Assembly: GCA_002068205.1 (NCBI GenBank)
Contig: MVZB01000066.1
Location: forward strand, 1 to 13,958
Source of the DNA: a candidate division BRC1 bacterium ADurb.BinA292
GTDB lineage: Bacteria; Sumerlaeota; Sumerlaeia; MVZB01
DNA length: 13,958 nucleotides
Direction of reading: 5' to 3'
A model generated the notes under the pieces. It worked only from the letters and a program-made list of their open reading frames with translations, was not told the DNA's origin and did no database searches. Of the stretch, positions 7,345 to 13,958 are shown in pieces. How positions within the stretch are numbered: the first letter of the stretch is position 1; each line of letters opens with the position of its first letter. The position numbers and the translations under genes were made by a program.

Positions 7345-7413
7345 ATCATTTGGAACCCTTAGGGTTCATTAGAAACCTGGCGTCGAATCACCGCCGCCCC
7401 GTTCAAGCGGCAT

Positions 7414-8547
7414 TCATCCGCCCGAAGTCACGGCTTGCGCCTCCTGGAGCGCGCGGATGTAGTCGCGAGCCAGAATGAGATCCTTGAGCGCCTCTTCGGC
7501 GGTGCAGGGGGGTTCGATCTCGCCGCGGATCGCCTGGCAGAAGGCGATGGCCTGGCGGCGCATGGCGTGTTCCCACGGCATCTGCGGCCGGCGGCGCTCG
7601 GGCGTGCCCCCTTTCGGATCGTAGCAGAGCTCGACCGACCCCGCCCGGTTGAACGCCAGCGGGGCGGCCAGGTCGAGCCGCAGCCAGCCGCGCTCAAAAC
7701 AGACCAGCGCGCTCTCCTGCCAGTCGATCGAGTTGGTCCACGGCGCCATTTCGAGAACACAGGGGAGGCCGCCGGCGCTGCGCCCCTGCAGGACCACGCC
7801 GGTCGGATCGACGGAGACGATCTCCCAGTCCTCGCCGAGCAGGTGGCGAATCAGATTCACCTGGTGGATGTAGCCGTTGACGAAACCGAGATAGGCTCGG
7901 TACATGGGGGCGTCCATGTCGGCGGGCGGGGGTTCATGCTCGAGCGCCCGGACGGTCTCGTCGGAGGTCATCATGCCGTTGAAGCCGTTGGCGACCCAGT
8001 CGCCCGGCGGCATCGTGACGCGGAGGTACCGCAGCGGGCCCAGCTCGCCGGTTTGGCGCAGGCGCCCGATTTCGCCGTGGACCCACTGCGTCGCCGGGTC
8101 GCAGCGCCGTTGGTAGCCGACCATCAGCCAGGCGGGCCGCGCCACCGGGCTGCTTTGACCGAGGCCGGACTCAAACCTTATATTCCGCAGGGAGCTTATT
8201 ACGTCCTGGCCGATATCTCGTCGCTCCCCGGCCGGGACGGACGAAGCCAGCGGCGCTTCCGTCAGCAGCGGGACGCCGGCCTTGAGCAGTTCTGGCAACA
8301 GCAGGCCATGGCGCTGAAACGGCTGGGCGGCGACGATGCCGTCCAGCGCTTCGTGCGCCAGCAGCTCGCGATGGGTCGGATAAACGCGCGCGACGCCATG
8401 GCGGGCGGCCACCTGGCGGGCCATCTCGGGGCGCAGCTCGGCAAGCGCAACGACCTCGCAATCGGGCAGCGAGGCGAAGTTGCGCAGGTGCGCGCACTGG
8501 CCCATCGCGCCGGCGCCGACGAAACCGATCTTCAGCTTGCGGTTCAT
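7414..8547 (-). CDS. Gfo/Idh/MocA-family oxidoreductase with an in-frame foreign patch
   Basis: This 377-residue protein belongs to the NAD(P)-dependent sugar/polyol dehydrogenase-like family. The N-terminal Rossmann fold is KIGFVGAGAMGQCAH. Later segments match one subfamily as I recall it: WLMVGYQRRCDPATQW, TMPPGDWVANGF, YIHQVNLIRHLLGE (with the conserved His) and WQESALVCFERGWLRLDL. Two oddities stand out. The motif that is usually EKP reads TEAPLA, losing the lysine. Between PAGERR and ARPAWLMVGY there are about 25 residues (DIGQDVISSLRN to SSPV) where the family has only a few; the opposite strand there encodes an aminotransferase motif. I chose the start at 8547 (MNRKLKIGF) because the Rossmann strand begins there, GGAGG lies upstream, and the in-frame ATG at 8763 falls inside the likely -10 element. 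Function may be impaired. Confidence 0.85.
   Translation of the reverse strand: MNRKLKIGFVGAGAMGQCAHLRNFASLPDCEVVALAELRPEMARQVAARHGVARVYPTHRELLAHEALDGIVAAQPFQRHGLLLPELLKAGVPLLTEAPLASSVPAGERRDIGQDVISSLRNIRFESGLGQSSPVARPAWLMVGYQRRCDPATQWVHGEIGRLRQTGELGPLRYLRVTMPPGDWVANGFNGMMTSDETVRALEHEPPPADMDAPMYRAYLGFVNGYIHQVNLIRHLLGEDWEIVSVDPTGVVLQGRSAGGLPCVLEMAPWTNSIDWQESALVCFERGWLRLDLAAPLAFNRAGSVELCYDPKGGTPERRRPQMPWEHAMRRQAIAFCQAIRGEIEPPCTAEEALKDLILARDYIRALQEAQAVTSGG
8143..8232 (+). pseudogene. Embedded fragment of a class I/II aminotransferase gene
   Basis: Read on the plus strand in the frame starting GAG at 8161, this stretch gives LTEAGLKPYIPQ followed directly by GAYYVLADISSLPG. This is the signature of PLP-dependent class I/II aminotransferases near their C-terminal domain, where a PxGAYYxxxDIS motif is typical. 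Nothing before or after continues the family. It lies antisense inside the Gfo/Idh gene and is AT-richer (CTCAAACCTTATATT) than the sequence around it. About 75 bp (8143-8217) have no counterpart in other Gfo/Idh genes, a multiple of three that keeps the host frame open. Patch boundaries are approximate because SSLPG overlaps bases that also encode normal Gfo/Idh residues. An assembly chimera cannot be excluded. Confidence 0.65.
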
Positions 8548-8751
8548 CCGGGAGGGTCCTCCGTGACTTCGGTCGGGAAGCGGCCTTCCCGGATCGACGC
8601 GACGACGGCGGGGGGCGTCGCACTCGATAACGAGAAGCCGGCTGCGGCGAACAGGCCGGCATCCGGTTGGGTTTTTATACAAAGTGCACGAGACAGGGAT
8701 CGCGAGACATGCGTGGAATGCGGCATCCCTCCCCTGCCCCGATGATCGTAT
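8548..8751 (-). other. Long 5' leader of the Gfo/Idh gene
   Basis: If transcription starts just after the -10 at 8760, the mRNA carries about 200 untranslated bases. They include a hairpin GCCGGC/GCCGGC (8637-8642 with 8655-8660), a tetraloop-type stem CTCG/CGAG (8623-8634) and an AT-rich TTTGTATAAAAACCC stretch near 8670. No known riboswitch was recognised. Confidence 0.35.
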
Positions 8752-8759
8752 GCCTCGCA

Positions 8760-8788
8760 TCAATAGGCTTCGGCGGGCGGAAAGTCAA
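8760..8788 (-). promoter_or_regulatory. Sigma70-type promoter for the Gfo/Idh gene
   Basis: On the minus strand TTGACT (8788-8783), five of six consensus bases, is followed after exactly 17 bases by TATTGA (8765-8760). It points toward the Gfo/Idh gene, 213 bases ahead of its ATG. The -10 is weak in its second half. Confidence 0.5.
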
Positions 8789-8848
8789 GCGCCGCGGAAT
8801 GGGATTAATTCCTTACGTATCGAAGATTCGCATCGAATGACCCTCTGC

Positions 8849-8889
8849 CAGTCCCGTCAGCGACGGCAGACTTCAGCCCGCCACTTCAG
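8849..8889. repeat. Dispersed palindromic repeat, copy B
   Basis: These 41 bases match 6164-6204 at 40 positions; one G-to-C change weakens the first hairpin (GTCCC paired with GCGAC). The second hairpin of copy A is cut short here, since GTGCTTTTC replaces GCGGGAAAC. Copies A and B lie about 2.7 kb apart in the same orientation. Confidence 0.75.
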
Positions 8890-8994
8890 TGCTTTTCATT
8901 TCCCAAATCTCAATCCACCGGGGGCTCAAATCCTGTGCAGGCGATTTCGACTCGGTTGCCGGCTGAGTCCGCGAAGCCTACGACTGGAATAAAG

Positions 8995-9027
8995 CGCAGG
9001 GTGAAGGCCGAAGGCCGGAACCCTGCG
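8995..9027. repeat. Nested hairpin-forming repeat
   Basis: Outer arms CGCAGGGT (8995-9002) and ACCCTGCG (9020-9027) pair perfectly over 8 bp. They enclose an inner GGCC/GGCC stem (9006-9016) with a GAA loop. No T-run follows. The form is that of a REP-like unit. Confidence 0.55.
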
Positions 9028-9048
9028 TGGCCGTCTCCAACGCTCCAA

Positions 9049-9063
9049 GCCCCTGGAAGGGGC
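9049..9063. repeat. Short perfect hairpin
   Basis: GCCCC (9049-9053) and GGGGC (9059-9063) pair around TGGAA. It lies 21 bases after the nested hairpin and probably belongs to the same repeat mosaic. Confidence 0.4.
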
Positions 9064-9097
9064 GACCGGAGCTGGTCTGAATTCGGGGAACAACAAG

Positions 9098-9157
9098 CAC
9101 TTCAGTGGCGGGAACCCTGAAAGTGAGGGCGAAAGAATCCCGCAGGGACGCACAACC
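9098..9157. repeat. Diverged copy C of the dispersed repeat
   Basis: GCACTTCAGTGGCGGGAA at its start and TCCCGCAGGGACGCA with ACAACC near its end recall the second half of copy A (GCCACTTCAGCGGGAA ... GTCCCGCGGGGACGGCAGAACC split across 6195-6251). The TCCC/GGGA hairpin (9138-9148) is kept. Similarity was judged by eye. Confidence 0.5.
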
Positions 9158-9214
9158 GCTCGGTTTGATCGCGAGCTCCAGAACCGAGGTGCATATGCTC
9201 GAACAAATGCAATT

Positions 9215-9247
9215 CGGCCCGGAACGGCGGTTTTCCGCTCCGGGCCG
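9215..9247 (-). terminator. Hairpin terminator after the surface-protein gene
   Basis: CGGCCCGGA (9215-9223) and TCCGGGCCG (9239-9247) pair perfectly over 9 bp, and CGG/CCG extend the stem after one mismatch. It starts 21 bases beyond the TAA at 9269. The tract after it on the minus strand is only moderately T-rich (AATTGCATTTG), so termination may be partial or assisted. Confidence 0.55.
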
Positions 9248-9268
9248 AGGTTTCTTCCACGGGATGAC

Positions 9269-12200
9269 TTATTGATACAGTTCCCACGCCTGGGCGGCGT
9301 TGCCCACCTGCAGGATCGAACTGATCATGCCGGGGTTGCGCAGCCCACCGCGGAAGCCGTTCCACGTCTTGCCGGCGGGCACGACGGGCGCTTCGGTCTC
9401 GACGACGCGGATCCGGCCATCGTGGCTGCCGAAGACGACCTCCACCCGTCCGTCGAAGTCGAGATCGCCGACCGACCCGGCGGTGGCGATGAGCGTCGTC
9501 GCCTGAGCCATCACCGCCGGCTGATCGGCCTTGGGTCCGCTCTCGCCGCAGACGGCGTAGAGGCTGCCGCTGCTCGAACCGATGAGCGGTTCGGGCGTGC
9601 CGTCGCCATCCAGGTCGGCGAAGAACGGCGAGGCGAAGATCTGCGACTGCGTGGCGACAGGGAAGCCGGGCAGCGTCTTGCCGTCGGCGCTGAAACCGTA
9701 GAGGTTTTCATCGTACGAGCCGACGAAGACCTCCAGCTGGCCGTCGCCGTTGACGTCGGCCAGCGACGGCGACGAGGTGCCGCCGTAGCGGCGCTGGGCC
9801 GGCCAGCCGGGCTTGATCTGCCCCTCGGCGGTCAGCGCGTAAACGGGGGCGTCGCTCATCGCGATCACGATGTCGATCTGGCCGTCGCCTTCCAGGTCGC
9901 CGACGGCGGGGCTGGCGAGGACCTCGCCGCCCAGGTCAACCGGCCACCCCGGCATGACGTCGCCGGCCCAGGTGATCGAGAAGACCTTGCCCGAGAGGTT
10001 GACGGCGATGATCGCCAGGCCGTCGCCGGCGGGCAGCGGCGCCAGCGCGGGCGAGGGGGTCATGAAGTGATGCGAGCCGATATCGCGCGTGCCGCCCAGG
10101 TCCACCGGGAAGCCGGGCCGGATGGAGAAGTCAAAGCCGAGGGCATACAGCAGCCCGTGGCCGGTCTGCACGATGATCTCCGGATCGCCGTCGGCATCCA
10201 GGTCGCCCACGGCCGGCGTCCCCTTGATCGTCCCTTCTAGGTACAGCCGCTCGCCGGCCGGGGTCAGCTCGACGCCGTCGTGCCGGTAGGCCACCAGCGC
10301 GCCGTTGTCGTAGCCGCGGATCACGTCAAGCAGGCCGTCGCCGTTGAGGTCGACGACGACCGGGCTGCACTGCGAATCGACCAGGATCTCGGGGAACGGA
10401 TCGATGACGACTTCGCTGTGATTGAAGGCGTTTTCGATCACGATCAGGTTGAGGTAATGGCCGTAGACGATGTCGACGAAGCCATCCTGGGTCATGTCGG
10501 CAAGGACGGGGGTCGCCGGGATGGCCGATTCGAGCTTCTGCTGGAAGAGCAGGCCGTCGACGGCCTTCGCCGCCGCGGTCCGCTTCAGCGCCTTCGCCAG
10601 ATCGATCGGCCAGGTCTTCTCGTCGACGACGTTGACCAGCGGCCAGTTCTGGTTGGTCGTCATGCCCGACTTGATCCACGGCTCGAAGTCGAGGTGGGAT
10701 TCCCAGATCGGCGTGTATTCAACGGGGTATTCGAACGCCGTGGGCAGCAGCATGGCCTGCGGCAGCGGGAAGCCGATCAGCGGCGACGCCGGCCACTGCG
10801 AGCCGGAAACGATGTCCAGCGTCGCGGTGTTGTGATCCCAGCCGTGGTAGATCGTCGAGCCGGAATTAACGACGTAGAGGTTGTAGCCGTAGATCGCCGA
10901 GTTGTGCTCGTCGAGCGTCGTGGCCGGATCATCGACGATGCGTTCGTTGGCCGGGGCATTGCGCGGGCGGATCGTGATCAGCGCGTAGTGCCCTTCGGTC
11001 CGCTCGGCCAGGCTCTGCTGCTCTTCGGTGTTGGTGAGCTGGCCGCCGCCGCCGGGGAACGGCGGGAGCGCATCCTTGGTCAGCGGGAAGATCTGCAGGC
11101 TGCGGGCGGGGTTATCGGCGCTGACGAAGATGTCCTGGCTGACGAGGACATCGTTGGCGTCGAAGCGCTGAATCGTGGCGGTCACGCCCCCCTCGAGCCC
11201 GAGATCGAGCCGGGCGATATGATTGAAGATCGCGCCGCGGGCCAGCGCTTCCACGCGCATCTCGATCAGTTCGAGCTTGTTGTTCGCATCATAGGTTTCG
11301 GTCACGTCCGACCGCATGACGAAGTCGTTATATTCGAAGTCGTTGTAGAGCTGCTGGGCGACTTTCAGGTCCTCGAAGACGATCAGCGTGGAGGAGCTCA
11401 TCGTCTTGAGCGGCGTGATGTCGCTGGCGGTGTTATTGGCCGGATTCGGATCGGCGCCGTTGGCGCCGTCGTCGGCGATCGTCACCGTGTTGGTCGTGAC
11501 GGTGTAGTCGCTGGGCAGCGGATCGAGCATGTTGACGGCGAAGACCAGCGGCGCCGGCGGCTCCCACGGGCCCACGCCCAGATCGCCGACGTCGAAGGTA
11601 TAGACGCCGCCGCCCTGATCCATCCACCCGGGCGTGCTGGCGCCGGCATTGAACGTGGTGAACGCCGGCAGGGTCTCGGTCACCTGGACGCCGGTCGCGT
11701 CCTGGTTGCCCTCGTTGATGTAGAAGATCTCGTAGCTGACGAGCTGGCCGCCGGCTTCGACGCGCGCGCTGTTGTCGTCCTTGCGGATGCGCAGGTCGGG
11801 CTCGGCGATCAGCGGCGTCGTGTCCATCGCCATCGCGTCGTCGATCGGCATGACGGGCTGCTGACCGGAGTAAACGTCATCGATGACGACGACGTTCTCG
11901 ATCTGGATGGCGCCCGCCGGCACCGGGTTCTGGACGGTGAAGGCGATCTGCAGCACGCCGGTCGTATAGCCGCCCAGCAGGCCGACGTCGTACGTGACCA
12001 CCGGACCCGCTTCGACCCAGCCGGGCGAACTGGAACCGGCCGCATACGAGGTCAGCGCGGGGATGGTGTCGGTGATCCGCACCTCGGGCGAGTCCTGGTT
12101 GCCCAGGTTGGCGTAGGCGATGGTGTAGACCACGGTGCCGTCGGGCTGGACGCTGACGCCGCCATCCGTCTTGCTGATCGCCAGCTCGACCTCGGCATCG

Positions 12201-13958
12201 ACCGGCGTGGTGTCGGTGGAGCTGTTGTCGTCAGGGTTCAGGTCGGGGCCGCCCTGGCCGTCATCACTGAGTGAAGTGATATTGGTGATGATCTCGGTGA
12301 ACGGACCGACCGGATCGTTGACATCGACGGCGAAGATCAGCGTGCCAGTGGTGCCGACATCCAGGCCCCCGACCTCGTAGCGGTAGACGCCGCCGCCCTG
12401 GTCGACCCAGCCGGGAGAACTGGCCGCGCCGTTGAAGACCGTGTCGGCGGGGACCGATTCCATGATGACGACGCCCGTGGTGTTCTGATCGCCGTGATTG
12501 CCGTAGGTCAGCAAATAGCTGATCGTGCCGCCGGGGATGACGGTGACGCCGCCGTCGTCCTTGTCGATGCTCAGATCAGGGCCGGCGATGACGGGCGTGG
12601 TGTCGGAGGTCATGTTGTCGTCGAGCGAGAATTCGGGGCCCTGCGAGCCATCGTCCATGATCGCGGCCTCATTGACGATCAACTCGACGCCGACGGGAAC
12701 GGGGTTGACCACATCGACGGCGAAGATGGCCGTGCCGGTGGTGCCGCCGTCCAGATCGAAGACGTTGAATTTGAACTGGCCGCCGCCCAGATCGATCCAG
12801 CCGGGCGTGCTGGCCGCCGGGTTGAACACGGTGTGCTCGGGCAGCGTCTCCAGGATCATGACGCCGGTGGTGTCCTGATCGCCGAAATTGCCCCAGAGGA
12901 GCGTGTAGGCGACGGTGCCGCCGGCGCCGACGGTCGTGCCGCCGTCGTCCTTCAGCAGGCTCAGATCGGGGAACGCCGCGACGGGCGTCTGCATGTCAAA
13001 CCCATTGTCGTCGGGGTTGGCATCGGGGCCGTCGGCGCCGCTGTCGGCGATCGAGACGGTGTTGAAGATGAACTCGACGTACTGATCGATGGGGTTGTCG
13101 ACGTCGACGGCGAAGGTCAGCGTGCCGTTCGTGCCGCCGCCATCGAGCGTGCCGATGTCAAACGTGAAGACGCCGCCCCCCTGGTCGACCCAGCCGGGCG
13201 TGCTGGCCGCGGCGTTAAACGAGGTGTTCGGCGGGAGCAATTCGGTGACGACGACGCCGGTCGAGGCCTGATCGCCGTTATTGGCGTAGAAGATTTCGTA
13301 ACTGATCGTCTGGCCGGGGACGGCGGTGGTAATCCCGTCATCCTTGCTGACGGCGAGATCAGGCATGGCGATCAGCGGCGTGCTGTCGGCGGCCGGGGCG
13401 CTGTTGGCGTCCTGGTCGGTGATTGTCGCGCTGTTGTCGATCGACGTCACCCCCGAGGGCACGGGGTTGTCGACGGTCACGGCGAACAGGACCGTTCCGG
13501 TGGTGTCGACATCGAGCGCGCCGATCGGGAAGGTGAATTGACCGGGGTTGACTTCGATCCAGCCGGGCGTGCTGGCCCCGGCGTCGAAACTGGTGTGCGC
13601 CGGCAGCAGATCGGTGATGACGACGCCGGTCGTGTCCTGATCGCCGGCGTTGGTGTAGAACAGGGTATAGACCACGGTGCCGCCGGGCGTGACGGTCGTT
13701 CCGCCGTCATCCTTGCTCAGGAAGAGCAGCGGGGAGGCGTCGAGCGGCGTCGTGTCGCTGGTGATGTTGTCCGCGGGGTTCTGATCGGGGCCGTTGCTGC
13801 CGCCGTCGTCAATCCGCGCCTCGTTGATCAGTTCGGTCAGGCCAAGGGGGGCCGGGGAGTTGACGTCGAAGGCCAGGTTGAGCGTGCCGGTGCCGGTGGT
13901 GGGCAACGCGCCGACGGCGAAGGTGAGCGTGCTGCCGGCGTCTCCCGAGCCGGTCAGC
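9269..13958 (-). CDS. Giant extracellular protein: DUF11 repeats, LruC-like domain, FG-GAP/VCBS repeats; 5' end beyond window
   Basis: The frame is open at the right edge, leaving about 1,562 residues visible, so the signal peptide and true start are outside. From the visible N-side come a partial and then six full DUF11-type (conserved repeat domain) modules. Each has a KDDGG-like lead, a GDQDTTGV segment, ASTPGW and a DTTP end; their lead lysines are spaced 123-131 residues apart. From about 11400 a LruC/DUF4842-like domain follows: VFEDLKVAQQLYNDFEYNDF and related strands. From about 10520 to 9430 there are about eight FG-GAP/VCBS repeats with calcium-type loops such as DLNGDGLLD, DLDADGDPE, DVNGDGQLE, DLDGDGTPE and DLDFDGRVE, expected to form a beta-propeller. 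The C-terminus ends AWELYQ with no PEP-CTERM, LPxTG or clear sorting tail. DUF11 arrays act as stalks and propellers as binding heads in many surface proteins, so a secreted adhesin or matrix protein is likely; the ligand is unknown. Confidence 0.9.
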   Translation of the reverse strand, partial: LTGSGDAGSTLTFAVGALPTTGTGTLNLAFDVNSPAPLGLTELINEARIDDGGSNGPDQNPADNITSDTTPLDASPLLFLSKDDGGTTVTPGGTVVYTLFYTNAGDQDTTGVVITDLLPAHTSFDAGASTPGWIEVNPGQFTFPIGALDVDTTGTVLFAVTVDNPVPSGVTSIDNSATITDQDANSAPAADSTPLIAMPDLAVSKDDGITTAVPGQTISYEIFYANNGDQASTGVVVTELLPPNTSFNAAASTPGWVDQGGGVFTFDIGTLDGGGTNGTLTFAVDVDNPIDQYVEFIFNTVSIADSGADGPDANPDDNGFDMQTPVAAFPDLSLLKDDGGTTVGAGGTVAYTLLWGNFGDQDTTGVMILETLPEHTVFNPAASTPGWIDLGGGQFKFNVFDLDGGTTGTAIFAVDVVNPVPVGVELIVNEAAIMDDGSQGPEFSLDDNMTSDTTPVIAGPDLSIDKDDGGVTVIPGGTISYLLTYGNHGDQNTTGVVIMESVPADTVFNGAASSPGWVDQGGGVYRYEVGGLDVGTTGTLIFAVDVNDPVGPFTEIITNITSLSDDGQGGPDLNPDDNSSTDTTPVDAEVELAISKTDGGVSVQPDGTVVYTIAYANLGNQDSPEVRITDTIPALTSYAAGSSSPGWVEAGPVVTYDVGLLGGYTTGVLQIAFTVQNPVPAGAIQIENVVVIDDVYSGQQPVMPIDDAMAMDTTPLIAEPDLRIRKDDNSARVEAGGQLVSYEIFYINEGNQDATGVQVTETLPAFTTFNAGASTPGWMDQGGGVYTFDVGDLGVGPWEPPAPLVFAVNMLDPLPSDYTVTTNTVTIADDGANGADPNPANNTASDITPLKTMSSSTLIVFEDLKVAQQLYNDFEYNDFVMRSDVTETYDANNKLELIEMRVEALARGAIFNHIARLDLGLEGGVTATIQRFDANDVLVSQDIFVSADNPARSLQIFPLTKDALPPFPGGGGQLTNTEEQQSLAERTEGHYALITIRPRNAPANERIVDDPATTLDEHNSAIYGYNLYVVNSGSTIYHGWDHNTATLDIVSGSQWPASPLIGFPLPQAMLLPTAFEYPVEYTPIWESHLDFEPWIKSGMTTNQNWPLVNVVDEKTWPIDLAKALKRTAAAKAVDGLLFQQKLESAIPATPVLADMTQDGFVDIVYGHYLNLIVIENAFNHSEVVIDPFPEILVDSQCSPVVVDLNGDGLLDVIRGYDNGALVAYRHDGVELTPAGERLYLEGTIKGTPAVGDLDADGDPEIIVQTGHGLLYALGFDFSIRPGFPVDLGGTRDIGSHHFMTPSPALAPLPAGDGLAIIAVNLSGKVFSITWAGDVMPGWPVDLGGEVLASPAVGDLEGDGQIDIVIAMSDAPVYALTAEGQIKPGWPAQRRYGGTSSPSLADVNGDGQLEVFVGSYDENLYGFSADGKTLPGFPVATQSQIFASPFFADLDGDGTPEPLIGSSSGSLYAVCGESGPKADQPAVMAQATTLIATAGSVGDLDFDGRVEVVFGSHDGRIRVVETEAPVVPAGKTWNGFRGGLRNPGMISSILQVGNAAQAWELYQ
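11402..13958 (-). repeat. Tandem DUF11 coding repeats, six full units plus a partial one
   Basis: The lead-lysine codons lie at 13714, 13345, 12952, 12562, 12172 and 11782 (highest base), giving spacings of 369, 393, 390, 390 and 390 bases. The near-constant 390-base period, with shared words such as ACCCCGGGCTGGAT-like codons for TPGW, shows duplication of one module. The edge unit at 13958 is incomplete. The fifth unit has diverged (KTDGG, PALTSYAAGSSSPGW). Confidence 0.8.

Larger units (their letters stand above)
8789..9268. other. Intergenic mosaic of palindromic repeats, no genes
   Basis: No credible gene lies between the Gfo/Idh promoter and the end of the large surface-protein gene. 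The stretch holds copy B of the dispersed repeat (8849-8889), a nested hairpin (8995-9027), a small hairpin (9049-9063), a third related repeat (9098-9157) and a terminator hairpin (9215-9247). Confidence 0.65.

Noticed and set aside
8637..8680. Plus-strand terminator: GCCGGC hairpin followed by GGTTTTTA
   Set aside because: The T-run lies about 10 bases from the stem and no plus-strand gene ends nearby, so there is nothing to terminate.
7435..8745. A 436-codon plus-strand frame opposite the Gfo/Idh gene
   Set aside because: Only the 8143-8232 segment resembles a known family (aminotransferase). The rest is antisense shadow, so it is not a gene.
8548..8763. A 72-codon N-terminal extension of the Gfo/Idh protein starting at 8763
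   Set aside because: The extension is Arg/Pro-rich and unlike the family, its ATG lies within the likely -10 element, and the Rossmann fold starts right at 8547.
13904..13906. Start codon of the surface protein at a TTG near the right edge
   Set aside because: The reading frame continues upstream of this TTG to the edge (GSTLTFAVGAL) with the same repeat pattern, so the true start is outside the window.

Overview
The window looks like a piece of a high-GC bacterial chromosome, probably from an uncultured lineage near the PVC, Hydrogenedentota or Sumerlaeota groups. This placement is an inference. It rests on the giant DUF11/LruC/FG-GAP surface protein, the Gfo/Idh and aldo/keto reductase genes, spacers full of REP-like palindromes, and period-6 TCG-rich tracts. 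No ribosomal or other marker gene is present to confirm it.

Left edge (1-3285): the key find is a Cas12b (C2c1) effector of a type V-B CRISPR-Cas system. It lies on the minus strand, starts at 2865 and runs off the left edge, so 955 N-terminal residues are visible. RuvC-I (Asp589) and RuvC-II (Glu883) are present; RuvC-III and the end of the Nuc region are outside. Just upstream on the same strand lies a 42-codon remnant of the N-terminus of a type III restriction/DEAD-box helicase protein, which suggests the edge of a defence island. No CRISPR array, tracrRNA candidate, cas1, cas2 or cas4 is visible; if they exist they lie left of position 1. The cas12b stretch is clearly less GC-rich than the genes to its right.

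Middle (3286-8547): a plus-strand gene encodes a PEP/pyruvate-binding (PPDK N-terminal, ATP-grasp) protein fused to a KaiC/RecA-like domain without a proper Walker A. A repeat-filled spacer follows, then an aldo/keto reductase with a complete Asp-Tyr-Lys-His tetrad. A strong hairpin terminator separates it from a convergent Gfo/Idh/MocA-type oxidoreductase. That oxidoreductase carries an in-frame patch of about 75 bp whose opposite strand reads as a piece of a class I/II aminotransferase, and it lacks the usual lysine of the EKP motif.

Right (8548-13958): a 720-bp intergenic mosaic holds a good sigma70-type promoter for the oxidoreductase, copies of a dispersed repeat also found near 6164, several nested hairpins and a terminator hairpin. 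Beyond it, a very large minus-strand gene for an extracellular protein enters from the right edge: six full DUF11 repeats plus part of a seventh, a LruC-like domain, and about eight FG-GAP/VCBS repeats. Apart from cas12b and the restriction remnant, the genes look like independent chromosomal units rather than one pathway.
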